Part shown: positions 1-9,539 of the stretch, one piece after another
Layout of the letters: every line of letters begins with the position of its first letter
How positions within the stretch are numbered: the first letter of the stretch is position 1
NCBI GenBank assembly: GCA_009379975.1
Contig: WHSS01000002.1
Coordinates: 16,749 to 80,748 of the forward strand
Direction: 5' to 3'
DNA: 64,000 bases
DNA from: Actinophytocola sp.
Lineage (GTDB): Bacteria; Actinomycetota; Actinomycetes; Mycobacteriales; Pseudonocardiaceae
Program-made: the position numbers and the translations under genes
Notes under the pieces: model-generated
Told to the model about the DNA's origin: nothing
The model's input: the letters and a program-made list of their open reading frames with translations, nothing else
Database searches by the model: none

Positions 1-550
1 TGTCCTCGTCCGGGGTGTCCCAGTCGTGGACGTCCTTACCGGCCTCCCGGGAAAGGATGTCGAGCGCGGCCGTCGCGCCGGCACCGGCGGAGATGATCGC
101 CTGGCTGCGGCCGGGCCGCGCGATCCGGCCGACCGCGTAGAGGCGGTCGACACTCGTCCGGTACTCGGTGTCGATGCGCAGTCGGTCCTCCGGTGCCTCC
201 GCACCGAGTTCGTCGGCGAGGCGTTTCACCTGCTTGCTGCCCGCGAGGACGACATAGTCGGCGTCGATCGTGCCGTCGTCCGTACGGACGACGAATCGGC
301 CATCCCGCATGGACAGCGACTCGACCGTCTCGTCACGCAATTCGGCTCCGAGATCGGCGGCTTGCGCCCGGGCTACCTCCTGGAAGTCGCTGCCCTTCAT
401 GTCTCGGATACCCAGGTAGTTGTAGAGCTGGGCGTAGTGCATGGCCGTCTTGTCCTGACCGAAGACGATCGCCTGCTGCCCGTTCTTCGCCAGGAACACC
501 GCCGCGCTCAAGCCCGCTGGCCCGTCTCCGATGATCGCTACTGTCGCCAA
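1..550 (-). CDS. FAD/NAD(P)-dependent oxidoreductase, thioredoxin reductase-like (3' end outside window)
   Basis: Minus strand from TTG at 550 with GGAGGA ribosome binding site reads LATVAIIGDGPAGLSAAVFLAKNGQQAIVFGQ...AVGRIARPGRSQAIISAGAGATAALDILSREAGKDVHDWDTP; GxGxxG dinucleotide fold. Absent from ORF track because of TTG start and truncation. Confidence 0.85.
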   Translation of the reverse strand, partial: MATVAIIGDGPAGLSAAVFLAKNGQQAIVFGQDKTAMHYAQLYNYLGIRDMKGSDFQEVARAQAADLGAELRDETVESLSMRDGRFVVRTDDGTIDADYVVLAGSKQVKRLADELGAEAPEDRLRIDTEYRTSVDRLYAVGRIARPGRSQAIISAGAGATAALDILSREAGKDVHDWDTPDED

Positions 551-578
551 TCCGTCCTCCTAATGGTCCGCCCCGCGG

Positions 579-624
579 GTCGTGCGTGATCATTCGTACC
601 AGGACACAGTCTTTCACGCACGAG
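579..624. repeat. ~46-bp imperfect palindrome, GTCGTGNGTG...CACGCACGAC family
   Basis: gtcgtgcgtgatcattcgtaccaggacacagtctttcacgcacgag; matches copies at 9278, 9336, 16453 and 29968. Confidence 0.75.
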
Positions 625-626
625 CG

Positions 627-1445
627 TCAGCCGCGGTCCAGCACGGCGTGGAGGAACTCGCGCGTTCGCTCGTGGTCGGGGTCGGGGTCGGGGTCGGGGT
701 CGGTGAAGAGCTTGTCCGGATGGGCGTCTTCGATCACGTGCCCGCTGTCGAACATCATCACGCGGTCCGATACGTCACGAGCGAACTGCATCTCGTGCGT
801 CACGCACAGGAACGTGATGTCCGTGGTTTCCGCGATCTCCTTCAGCAAATGCAGCACGCCGGTCACCAGTTCCGGGTCCAACGCGGAAGTGACCTCGTCC
901 AGCAGGAGCACCTTCGGTTCCATCGCCAGCGCCCGCGCGATCGCCACCCGCTGCTGCTGTCCACCGGACAGCTGTGACGGGTGCGCGTCCACCTTGTCGC
1001 TCAGTCCGACCATTTCCAGCAGTTCGCTGCCTCGCTTCTCGGCCTCATCACGCGACCTGCCGAGAGATCGGACCGGCGCCTCCGTGATGTTGCGCAGGAC
1101 CTTCATGTTGGGGAACAGGTTGAACTGCTGGAACACCATCCCGATCTTCTTGCGCGCCTCACGCAGGTGCTTCTCGTTGGCCTCAACGAGCTTGTCGTCC
1201 TTGTGCAGGTGACTCAGCGGCTCGCCACCGACATAGATCGTTCCCTCGGTGAGCTTCTCCAAGGTCATCAACAGCCGCAGGATCGTCGTCTTCCCCGATC
1301 CGCTCGGCCCGATCAGGGTCACGAACTCGCCGGGCGCAACGTCGAAGTTCAGGTCCTCCAGCACGGTGAGCTGGCCGAATCGTTTGACCACGTTGTCGAA
1401 CTGGATCATCGGCCCGTTGAAACTCTGCTCATAGTTGACCGACAC
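627..1445 (-). CDS. ehuA: Ectoine/hydroxyectoine-type ABC transporter ATP-binding protein (copy 1)
   Basis: Walker A GPSGSGKTT, LSGGQQQRVAIARAL, MLLDE-like Walker B; operon with polar amino acid-type permeases and EhuB-like SBP. Confidence 0.85.
   Translation of the reverse strand: MSVNYEQSFNGPMIQFDNVVKRFGQLTVLEDLNFDVAPGEFVTLIGPSGSGKTTILRLLMTLEKLTEGTIYVGGEPLSHLHKDDKLVEANEKHLREARKKIGMVFQQFNLFPNMKVLRNITEAPVRSLGRSRDEAEKRGSELLEMVGLSDKVDAHPSQLSGGQQQRVAIARALAMEPKVLLLDEVTSALDPELVTGVLHLLKEIAETTDITFLCVTHEMQFARDVSDRVMMFDSGHVIEDAHPDKLFTDPDPDPDPDHERTREFLHAVLDRG
674..704 (+). repeat. Hexanucleotide tandem repeat (ggtcgg)x~5 within ehuA copy 1
   Basis: ggtcggggtcggggtcggggtcggggtcggt; encodes (DP)n near the ATPase C-terminus. 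Confidence 0.9.
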
Positions 1446-2088
1446 GGCTCTCCAATCTCCGTACCAGAAGCGAAGCGACGTAGCTGATCACGAGGAAGAA
1501 CGCACCCGCCATCGTGTAGGCCTCCGTCACGCTGAACGTTTCCGCGCCGTACTCCTTGGCCCTGTTCAACAAGTCTTGCACGCCGATGGCCAGCAGTAGC
1601 GGGGTTTCCTTAAACATCGAGATGGTGTAGTTACCCAACGCAGGCACCACCCTGGGCACCGACTGCGGCAAGATCACCCCGCTCCAAACCCGTGTTCGTG
1701 GCAGGTTGAGAGCGGTCGCCGCCTCCCATTGACCCTGCGGTATCGCCTCGATGCCCGCCCGGTAGACCTCGGACGTGTAGCAGGCGTAGTGCACACCGAT
1801 CACGATGACACCGCTGGCAAACGCGGAGATGGGTAGGCCGACCGCCGGCTGCAGTACCCAGAAGAACACGAACACCTGCACCAGGAGCGGCGTGCTTCTG
1901 ATGAACTCGACGAACAGGTACACCGCCTGGTTGAGGACCGGTACTCGCAGCCGCCTGATCAGGGCGAACACCAGGCCGAGCACATATGCGAGGAGCGAGC
2001 CGAGCACGGTGATTTCGAGGGTGACGACCAGCCCCGCGAGCAGCAACGGGAATGAATCGGACACCGCACCCCGGTCCCAGACCATCAC
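1429..2088 (-). CDS. ehuD: Ectoine/hydroxyectoine-type ABC transporter permease (EhuD-like, copy 1)
   Basis: His/Glu/Gln/Arg opine-type permease: EAATALNLPRTRVWSGVILPQSVPRVVPALGNYTISMFKETPLL; overlaps upstream permease by 4 nt. Confidence 0.8.
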   Translation of the reverse strand: MMVWDRGAVSDSFPLLLAGLVVTLEITVLGSLLAYVLGLVFALIRRLRVPVLNQAVYLFVEFIRSTPLLVQVFVFFWVLQPAVGLPISAFASGVIVIGVHYACYTSEVYRAGIEAIPQGQWEAATALNLPRTRVWSGVILPQSVPRVVPALGNYTISMFKETPLLLAIGVQDLLNRAKEYGAETFSVTEAYTMAGAFFLVISYVASLLVRRLESRVGQL

Positions 2089-2696
2089 ACACCCCCGCCC
2101 TGGGTCTTCGCCAGGAACTTCGTCCTCGGAGGAGGCATCCGGCCGATTCGTTTCGCGCCCGCGCTCTCCAACGCACGCATAACGATAGTGATCAGGATCG
2201 CCAGCACGAGGTAGAACGCGAGCTCAACGCCGTAGATGACCATAATGTCCGGCCCGAACGGCGGCATCATCTCCACAACCGCCTGCGGCAGTATCACCCG
2301 GAACATGCGTTGAGCAGGGCTGAAGTTGCACGCGATCGCGCCTTCATGCTGCGCCTTCGGTACCGATTGCACAGCGCCACGGACGATTTCCCCGCCGTAG
2401 GCCCCGTGGTTGAGGCCAAGCACGAGGATGCCCGCGAACAGCGGGACCAGCCGAAAGCCCACCAGGAGCGGCAGCACGAAGAAGATCCAGAACAACTGGA
2501 CGACCTCCGATGTGCCTCGGAAGACTTCCACATAGATCCTGGCGAGCCACCGCACCGCCAGCCATCGCGACAACATGCCGAGCCCGGCGGCGAAGGCCAA
2601 GACAATCGTCAACGCGATGCCGCCGAGCGTCGCCCAGATAGTTGTGGTCAGGCCATCAAGGATCGACGAAAAGATGACCCCGAAGTTCTCGGACAC
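2085..2696 (-). CDS. ehuC: Ectoine/hydroxyectoine-type ABC transporter permease (EhuC-like, copy 1)
   Basis: GTG start at 2696 (VSENFGVIFSSILDGL); EAA-type loop; partner of adjacent permease. Confidence 0.8.
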   Translation of the reverse strand: MSENFGVIFSSILDGLTTTIWATLGGIALTIVLAFAAGLGMLSRWLAVRWLARIYVEVFRGTSEVVQLFWIFFVLPLLVGFRLVPLFAGILVLGLNHGAYGGEIVRGAVQSVPKAQHEGAIACNFSPAQRMFRVILPQAVVEMMPPFGPDIMVIYGVELAFYLVLAILITIVMRALESAGAKRIGRMPPPRTKFLAKTQGGGV

Positions 2697-2710
2697 GAGG
2701 CCCCCTTTGG

Positions 2711-3620
2711 TTAAGCCTCGCAGAAGGTTTCGGCGGTCGCGTCCGGCTCCGGAAGGTTGGCTTCGCCGAACCCGAATTCCTCGACGATCTTGAGCCACTC
2801 GCCGCTCTCATGCAGCTTGCGTAGCTCCCCGTTGAACGCTTCGCGCAGTGAGTTGTCGCCGTTACGGAACACGAATCCGCCCGCTGAAACAACGTCCTCG
2901 CCGCTTTCATCCTTCGGGGTGAAGCTCTCCGTGACCTCGACGGGTTGTCCTGGATGCTGCTTCACCAGCCACTGCAGAGAGATGTCTGTCAGTGCGGCGC
3001 AGTCCACCCGGTTGTCCGCGACGGCCCGCAGCATGTTGTCCTGCGTATCCAAAGTGGTGAATTGCCCAGCGGCGACACCCTCCCCTTCCGCATACCCTTT
3101 CTCCACCGCGCCGGACAGGACCGCGATCTTGGCCTTCTCATCGGCCACATCGGCGAAGCTTTGAAGCCCTTTGGGGTTCCCCTCGGCCACGAGCAGCGCG
3201 GCCAGCGCCGTGTAGTCCGGAATGGAGAATGCTGCCTGCTCGCACCGTTCGGGGGTGATGAACATCCCGGCTGAGACCACGTCGAACTGCCTGGCGTTGA
3301 GTCCGGGGATGAGCTGGTCGAACGGCACAACGCTGGCTTGCGTTTCGTCGATGCCCATCGCTTTGAACACGGCGCGGGCCACTTCGGGCGCCTCTCCGGT
3401 CGTGTTGCCGCCCTCGTCGGCGAATCCGTACGGTTGCTCGTTGGCGATCCCGATTCTGATCGAGTTCGAGGACCGTGCGGCGGAGAGCGCGTCCTCGCCG
3501 CCTTCACCTCCCGCCGGTTTGTTCGCATCCGCCGAGAAGGACAGGGCCACCGATGGCGACCGCCCCCGCGGCCCCGGCCGGCTGGAAGAACTCCCGGCGC
3601 GTCCAGCCGTCGGTAACCAT
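2711..3620 (-). pseudogene. ehuB: Ectoine/hydroxyectoine-type substrate-binding lipoprotein EhuB (copy 1), apparent +1 frameshift just after the lipobox
   Basis: Signal peptide MVTDGWTRREFFQPAGAAGAVAIGGPVLLGGCEQTGGR* is in one frame; mature domain ANKPAGGEGGED...IRIGIANEQPYGFADEGGNTTGEAPEVARAVF in another. Paralog at 5943..6842 is uninterrupted. Confidence 0.75.
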
Positions 3621-3745
3621 TGTGCGCACCTCGTTTCGTAGGACAGCTCACGTGTCGATCGCTCATCCAACGTATTCCTGTGGCGTAGGTCACTCAAGTG
3701 GAAGTGTGGAGATCGTGATCTTTCGGGGACGTGGCTGCCGGTGCC

Positions 3746-4564
3746 CTAGTGTTCGAGGACCGCCTTCAGGAACCGCCTGGTCCGCTCGTTGTCCGGATCC
3801 TGGAAGATCTTCTGTGGTGGTCCTTGCTCCACCGCGACGCCGCCATCGAACATGACAACGCGGTCGGAAATCTCCTCTGCGAATCTCATCTCGTGCGTGA
3901 CCAGCAGCATCGTCATGTCGGTGCTCGTGGCAAGGTCGCGGATCACATCGAGTACGTCCCCGACCAGTTCCGGGTCCAGGGCCGAAGTCACCTCGTCGAA
4001 CAGCATGACCTTCGGACGCATCGCCATCGCCCGCGCGATCGCCACCCGCTGCTGTTGGCCACCGGACAGCTTCGGCGGCTTGTGATCCAGGTGCTCGCCG
4101 AGGCCGACCGTGTCCAGCAGACCTTTGGCGCGTTCGTGCGCCTCGTTCTTCGACATGCCGAGCACCTGAATGGGTGCTTCCATGACGTTCTGGATGGCCG
4201 ACAGGTGTGGGAACAGGTTGAACTGCTGGAAGACCATCCCGATCTTGCGACGGGTGAGCTTCATCTGCGTGGTCTCCCGGCGGATACGGCGACCCCGCTC
4301 GACGTTCCAGAGTTCGTCGCCGTCCACCGTGACGATGCCCTCGTCCGGGTTCTCCAAGGTCATCAGGATGCGCAGGATCGTGGTTTTCCCGGAGCCGGAT
4401 GGGCCGATGATGGAGACCTTCTCCGCCGGCTTGACATGAAAGTTCAGCTTCTTCAGGACGTGGTTGGGGCCCCAACTCTTGTCCACATCGTCGAACGAGA
4501 TCATCACGTCCGATCGTGCGGCAGCCGCGGCCGCTTCCGCTCCGTAGTCACCGTGAGATGGCAA
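3746..4564 (-). CDS. ehuA: Ectoine/hydroxyectoine-type ABC transporter ATP-binding protein (copy 2)
   Basis: GPSGSGKTTILRILMTLENPDEG, LSGGQQQRVAIARAMAM; same operon order as copy 1. Confidence 0.85.
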   Translation of the reverse strand: MPSHGDYGAEAAAAAARSDVMISFDDVDKSWGPNHVLKKLNFHVKPAEKVSIIGPSGSGKTTILRILMTLENPDEGIVTVDGDELWNVERGRRIRRETTQMKLTRRKIGMVFQQFNLFPHLSAIQNVMEAPIQVLGMSKNEAHERAKGLLDTVGLGEHLDHKPPKLSGGQQQRVAIARAMAMRPKVMLFDEVTSALDPELVGDVLDVIRDLATSTDMTMLLVTHEMRFAEEISDRVVMFDGGVAVEQGPPQKIFQDPDNERTRRFLKAVLEH

Positions 4565-5204
4565 GGCGTCGCTCCAATCGCCGGATGAGGACGGCCGCCG
4601 GGTAGCTGACTGCCAGGAAGAGCAGCCCGACGATAGTCAAAGGTTCGAGGAAGCGGAACTCGCTCCCGCCTATGGTCTGGCCGACATAGAGCACCTCGGC
4701 CACGGTAATAACAGACAGGATCGCCGAGTCCTTGAACATCTGGATCCAGTAGTTGCCGAGCATGGGCACGATCGAGCGTACGGCCTGCGGGAGGACGATC
4801 CGGGTCCACGTCGGCCTGCCAGGCAGGCTCAGCGCGGTCGCCGCCTCCCACTGTCCCTTGGCGACGTCTTCGATCCCGGCTCGATAGACCTCTGCCGTGT
4901 AGGCGCTGTAGTTGATTCCGAGGACGATGATGCCGGTAACCAGCGCACTGAGCACGATCCCGTAGTGCGGCAGGATGAAGAACGCGGCGTACGCCTGCAC
5001 GAGCAGCGGGGTGCCCCGGATGAACAGAACGAAGAAACCGAACACCTGAGAGAGCACGGGGATCCGCAGGTACCGGACGACGGCCACGACCAGGCCGAGC
5101 ACGAGGGCGATGGTTATCGCGGCCATGGTGGCCTGGATGGTGATCCACAGCCCACGCAGCAGGTCAGGAAGGATCGACAGGGCAAACTCGCTGTTCCAGG
5201 TCAT
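4548..5204 (-). CDS. ehuD: Ectoine/hydroxyectoine-type ABC transporter permease (EhuD-like, copy 2)
   Basis: EAATALSLPGRPTWTRIVLPQAVRSIVPMLGNYWIQMFKDSAIL permease motif; operon context. Confidence 0.8.
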   Translation of the reverse strand: MTWNSEFALSILPDLLRGLWITIQATMAAITIALVLGLVVAVVRYLRIPVLSQVFGFFVLFIRGTPLLVQAYAAFFILPHYGIVLSALVTGIIVLGINYSAYTAEVYRAGIEDVAKGQWEAATALSLPGRPTWTRIVLPQAVRSIVPMLGNYWIQMFKDSAILSVITVAEVLYVGQTIGGSEFRFLEPLTIVGLLFLAVSYPAAVLIRRLERRLAISR

Positions 5205-5908
5205 GCGCCCGCACCCCCCCGAGGCTGCGACAAGATCCAGGACTTGATCCGTGTCGACTTCTTAGTCCGGTCGATCGCGAACCGGCGCTCCAGCCCGTTC
5301 ATCAACACCCAAAGCAACAGCGACACCACGAAGTAGATGACGAGCAACGTGGCGAAGATGGCGGTCGTCTCGCCGGTGTTGGTCCGGACCTCAAGGCCCA
5401 TATACGTCAGGTCGAGCACCGTGATGGTCGCGACCAGCGAAGTGTTCTTGAAGAGATCGACGAGGACGTTGCCGAAGGGAGGCAGCATCGCCGGAATCGA
5501 CTGCGGAATGAGAATCCTGCGCATCCGCTTCGCGGGGCCGATTCCCAGCGCGATACACGCCTCAGTCTGCCCGGCAGGCCGCGATTTGATGGCACCCCGG
5601 ACGATCTCCGCGGCGTACGCTCCCTCGTTGAGGGCCAGCACGACCACCCCCGTTTCGAACGGGGGTAGCTCGATGCCGAGAAACGGAAGAGCGTAGAAGA
5701 ACCAGAACAGCTGGACGATCATCGAGGTTCCGCGGAACACCTCGATGAAGATCGCTGCCGGGAGCCGGACCAGGCGGTGCCGCGATAACCGGGTCAGGCC
5801 CGCGGCGAACGCGATGACCAGCGCCAGCAACGAACCGAGCACCAGCAACTGCAGGGTGACGACGAGGCCCTCCCACAGGCGGGGGGCGTAGTCGATGATG
5901 GTCGACAA
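5201..5908 (-). CDS. ehuC: Ectoine/hydroxyectoine-type ABC transporter permease (EhuC-like, copy 2)
   Basis: Polar amino acid permease signature (EACIALGIGPAKRMRRILIPQSIPAMLPPFGNVLVDLFKNTSL). Confidence 0.8.
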   Translation of the reverse strand: MSTIIDYAPRLWEGLVVTLQLLVLGSLLALVIAFAAGLTRLSRHRLVRLPAAIFIEVFRGTSMIVQLFWFFYALPFLGIELPPFETGVVVLALNEGAYAAEIVRGAIKSRPAGQTEACIALGIGPAKRMRRILIPQSIPAMLPPFGNVLVDLFKNTSLVATITVLDLTYMGLEVRTNTGETTAIFATLLVIYFVVSLLLWVLMNGLERRFAIDRTKKSTRIKSWILSQPRGGAGA

Positions 5909-5942
5909 GGGTGGCTACCTTATCCGTGAGTGGGCCGCCAGG

Positions 5943-6842
5943 TCAGCCTTCCGTCTTGCAGAGCTCCTCTGCCGTCACGCCCTCGACGTCAGCCGCGACG
6001 AAGCCCCACTTTTCGAGGATCGTGGCGTACTCGTCGGACTCCTTCATCTCGGCGAGAGCATCGTTGTAGGCCTTGTGCAGCTCGGCATCGTTCTTGCGGA
6101 AGGCGTGACCCGCACCGGTGACCGGGGCGTCCTCGACAGGCTCGGTGACCTCTATGGCCTTGTCATTCTCGACCAGTTCGTTCAGCGACAGCGTCGGCAG
6201 GAAGAAGGCATCCGCCCGGCCGGCCTTGACCGCCTCGATGCCGCTGCGACCATCACGCACTTGCACGATCTGACCGCCAGGCACGTCGGCGTCCTTGAGA
6301 ATTCCCTCCTCGAACGCGCCACCGAGGGCGGCGACCTTGATGTCGGAGTTCTCCTTGATGGAGGCCACCGTGGTGATCTTCTTGGGGTTGCCCGCTGCCA
6401 CACCGAACGACTCAGTCGACACGATCGTCGGCTCCGAGTACAGCACCTCTTTGCATCGAGACTGCTTCATGAACAGCCCGGCGGCGACGACATCCCAACG
6501 ATTGGCCTGCAGTCCGGGAATCATCTGGTCGTACGGCGTCACGATGCCCTGCACCTCGGGGATGTCGAGCTTCTTCAAAACCGCCTGCAACACGTCCGGC
6601 TCCACACCGGTGACCTCGCCGGCTGCGGTGACCTCGGTGTAGGGCGGCTCGTTGGCGATGCCCACCCGGAGAAAGCCCTGTTCACGCCCGGTTTCGAGCG
6701 TGTTGCCTCCGCGACCCTGACCTTCCCCGTCACCGTTGCCGCCGCCGCACGCCGACAGCAGTACCGGGCCACCGACGGCCACCGCACCCGCCGCGGCCGT
6801 TCGCCTGAAGAATTCTCGCCTCGTCCAGCCGTCGGTCACCAT
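5943..6842 (-). CDS. ehuB: Ectoine/hydroxyectoine-type substrate-binding lipoprotein EhuB (copy 2)
   Basis: Tat/lipoprotein N-terminus TRREFFRRTAAAGAVAVGGPVLLSACGGG; SBP core VGIANEPPYTEVTAAGEVTGVEPDVLQAVLKKL. Confidence 0.85.
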   Translation of the reverse strand: MVTDGWTRREFFRRTAAAGAVAVGGPVLLSACGGGNGDGEGQGRGGNTLETGREQGFLRVGIANEPPYTEVTAAGEVTGVEPDVLQAVLKKLDIPEVQGIVTPYDQMIPGLQANRWDVVAAGLFMKQSRCKEVLYSEPTIVSTESFGVAAGNPKKITTVASIKENSDIKVAALGGAFEEGILKDADVPGGQIVQVRDGRSGIEAVKAGRADAFFLPTLSLNELVENDKAIEVTEPVEDAPVTGAGHAFRKNDAELHKAYNDALAEMKESDEYATILEKWGFVAADVEGVTAEELCKTEG

Positions 6843-7099
6843 CGCTAGTCGCTCCCTACGTTTCGCATCGAAAGTCTCACGGTGTCGATCTCGGGGTCCA
6901 ACCTAGAACCACCCCCGCCGTCGTCACAACCTGTTCGCGCGAGATCCACTGTAGACATCTTTTGTCCGGTGGTGACAGCGAAGCGTTGACCTGCGCAACG
7001 CCCGTCCCGTGCGTCCATGTCACGATTGTGCGACGACTATCTCACCCGGGCGACTCGAACGGGTCCTGACCCCGACAAACGGCAGGCAGTCGCACCTGG

Positions 7100-9124
7100 T
7101 CAGCGTCCGGAGAGCTCCCGCGATTCGCGTACGACCGTCACGATCTCGTCCATGATCTCGGTTAGTTCGTAGTCCTTCGGCGTGAAAACCCGGGCGATCC
7201 CGCGTTCGCGCAGGATCGCGGCATCGTCGGCCGGGATGATGCCGCCGACGATCACCGGCACGTCACCCGCGCCTGCCGCTCGGAGCCCATCCACGACCTC
7301 GGGCACTATTTCGAGGTGCGAGCCCGACAGCACCGACAGCCCGACGACGTGCACGCCTTCCTGCACCGCGGCGGACACGATCTGCTGCGGGGTGAGCCTG
7401 ATGCCCTGATAGATGACCTCGAACCCGGCGTCGCGGGCGCGCACGGCGACCTGCTCGGCCCCGTTGGAGTGACCGTCGAGGCCCGGCTTACCGACCAGAA
7501 TCCGCAGCCGCTCGCCCAGTTCGTCACCGGTAGCCCGCACGCGATCACGCACCGCGGCCAGCTGGTCACTGGGCTGTACTATGACCGCGGACGCGGATAC
7601 CCCGGTCGGCGCCCGGTACTCGCCGAACACCTCACGCAACGCGCCAGACCATTCACCCGTCGTGACGCCGGTCTTGGCGCAGTCGATGGTCGCCTCGAAG
7701 AGGTTCTCCGAGGTCCCCGCCACCGTCTTCAGCTTCGCAAGCGCGGACTCCACCGCGTCGCCGTCCCGCTCGAGACGCCACCGCTCGAGCGCCTCGATGG
7801 CGTGCTTCTCCACGGCGGGATCGACGCTCTCGATGTGGGCAGCACCTTCGGCTTGCAACGGGCTCGACTCGGTCGTGTCGAACTTGTTCACGCCGACCAG
7901 CACCTGCTCGCCCGACTCCATCTTGCGTCGGTACTCACCGAGCGAGGCCACCAGCTCGCCCTTCATGTAACCGCTCTCGACGGCGGCCACCGCGCCACCG
8001 AGCTCCTGCACGCGGTCGATCTCCTCGCGGGCGCCCGCCACGATCTCGGCGACCCGCGCCTCGATGACCGTCGAGCCCTCGAAGATGTCCTCGTACTCGA
8101 GCAGGTCGGTTTCGAAGGCCAGCACCTGCTGCATGCGCAACGCCCACTGCTGATCCCACGGCCGCGGCAGCCCGAGCGCCTCGTTCCACGCGGGCAGCTG
8201 GATCGCCCTCGCCCTCGCGTCGCGCGACAGCGACACCGCGAGCATCTCCAGGACGATGCGCTGCACGTTGTTCTCCGGTTGCGCCTCGGTGAGGCCCAGC
8301 GAGTTTACCTGCACGCCGTAGCGGAACCGGCGCGCCTTCTCGTCAGTCACGCCGTAGCGCTCACGCGTGATCTCGTCCCACAACCGGACGAAGGCGCGCA
8401 TCTTGCACATCTCTTCGACGAAGCGCACGCCCGCGTTGACGAAGAACGAGATGCGCGAGACGACCTTGGCCATGTCCTCGGCGTCGACCTGGCCGGAGTC
8501 GCGCACCGCGTCCAGCACAGCGATGGCGGTGCACATCGCGTAGGCCACTTCCTGCGTCGGCGTCGCCCCCGCCTCCTGCAGGTGATAGCTGCAGATGTTG
8601 GTGGGGTTCCACTTCGGCACGTGGTGCACTGTCCACGCGATCATGTCGGTGATCAGCCGGAGGCTCGGGCCCGGCGGGAAGATGTAGGTGCCCCGGGAGA
8701 GGTACTCCTTGATGATGTCGTTCTGCGTGGTGCCCGCGAGCTGCCCCAGCACCTCGTCTACATCGCGCTCTTCGGCGTTCGCCTGCTCCTCGGCCACCGT
8801 CACGTAGAGCGCGAGCAGCCACATCGCGGGCGCGTTGATCGTCATCGAGGTGTTGGCCTCGGCGAGCGGGATCCCGTCGAAGAGCCGGCGCATGTCGCCG
8901 ATGTGGCTGATCGGCACGCCGACCTTGCCGACCTCGCCGCGCGCCAGTACGTGGTCGGCGTCGTAGCCGGTCTGGGTGGGGAGATCGAAGGCGACCGACA
9001 GGCCTGTCTGCCCCTTGGACAGGTTGCGGCGATACAACTCGTTGGATGCCGCGGCGGACGAGTGCCCGGCGTAGGTCCGCATCACCCACGGGCGGTCGCG
9101 CTCGCTGTCGGTGGGATAGGGCAT
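7100..9124 (-). CDS. meaA: MeaA-type (ethylmalonyl-CoA mutase-like) B12-dependent acyl-CoA mutase
   Basis: RTYAGHSSAAASNELYRRNLSKGQTGLSVAFDLPTQTGYDADH, TSMTINAPAMWLLALY, C-terminal B12 motif GLDGHSNG; single fused subunit. Confidence 0.88.
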   Translation of the reverse strand: MPYPTDSERDRPWVMRTYAGHSSAAASNELYRRNLSKGQTGLSVAFDLPTQTGYDADHVLARGEVGKVGVPISHIGDMRRLFDGIPLAEANTSMTINAPAMWLLALYVTVAEEQANAEERDVDEVLGQLAGTTQNDIIKEYLSRGTYIFPPGPSLRLITDMIAWTVHHVPKWNPTNICSYHLQEAGATPTQEVAYAMCTAIAVLDAVRDSGQVDAEDMAKVVSRISFFVNAGVRFVEEMCKMRAFVRLWDEITRERYGVTDEKARRFRYGVQVNSLGLTEAQPENNVQRIVLEMLAVSLSRDARARAIQLPAWNEALGLPRPWDQQWALRMQQVLAFETDLLEYEDIFEGSTVIEARVAEIVAGAREEIDRVQELGGAVAAVESGYMKGELVASLGEYRRKMESGEQVLVGVNKFDTTESSPLQAEGAAHIESVDPAVEKHAIEALERWRLERDGDAVESALAKLKTVAGTSENLFEATIDCAKTGVTTGEWSGALREVFGEYRAPTGVSASAVIVQPSDQLAAVRDRVRATGDELGERLRILVGKPGLDGHSNGAEQVAVRARDAGFEVIYQGIRLTPQQIVSAAVQEGVHVVGLSVLSGSHLEIVPEVVDGLRAAGAGDVPVIVGGIIPADDAAILRERGIARVFTPKDYELTEIMDEIVTVVRESRELSGR

Positions 9125-9277
9125 CGATGACCTCCGAAGTCGACTGCTCTCAGGGTACTCAGCGGTAACTTCAAACGCAGTAGTGCGTTCGTCACCGTCG
9201 GCGGGTGCGAGCAGGCTTCACGGCAGAAGCGCACCAAAAACAGTACGGTTCTGCCCGGAGTTCCGGCCGCCCGTGGT

Positions 9278-9323
9278 GTCGTGCGTGAAACACCTTGCAT
9301 GGGCACGCTTAATCACTCACGAC
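9278..9323. repeat. ~46-bp palindromic repeat (GTCGTG family), inverted relative to next copy
   Basis: gtcgtgcgtgaaacaccttgcatgggcacgcttaatcactcacgac. Confidence 0.75.
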
Positions 9324-9335
9324 CTACGTGCCGGA

Positions 9336-9381
9336 GTCGTGAGTGCTCAGGCGTGCCGGAGCAAGGACTTTCACGCACGAC
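9336..9381. repeat. ~46-bp palindromic repeat (GTCGTG family)
   Basis: gtcgtgagtgctcaggcgtgccggagcaaggactttcacgcacgac. Confidence 0.75.
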
Positions 9382-9539
9382 CACGATGGCGGCTCGCGCC
9401 CCGTTGCGCACCGCCCGAGCCAGCACGCCACATCCAGGCGTCGAATAGCCTCCCTTCGGCCGTCGCCACAGATCACCCAAAAGTGCTATACACGGCGCGA
9501 CGCCGCACATCCCGCGGCCACCACGAATGGGAGAACACG

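Noticed and set aside
7316-9130. 604-aa plus-strand ORF antisense to meaA
   Set aside because: Overlaps a clear MeaA gene; composition (Arg/His/Val/Leu rich) is typical of antisense frames in high-GC DNA.
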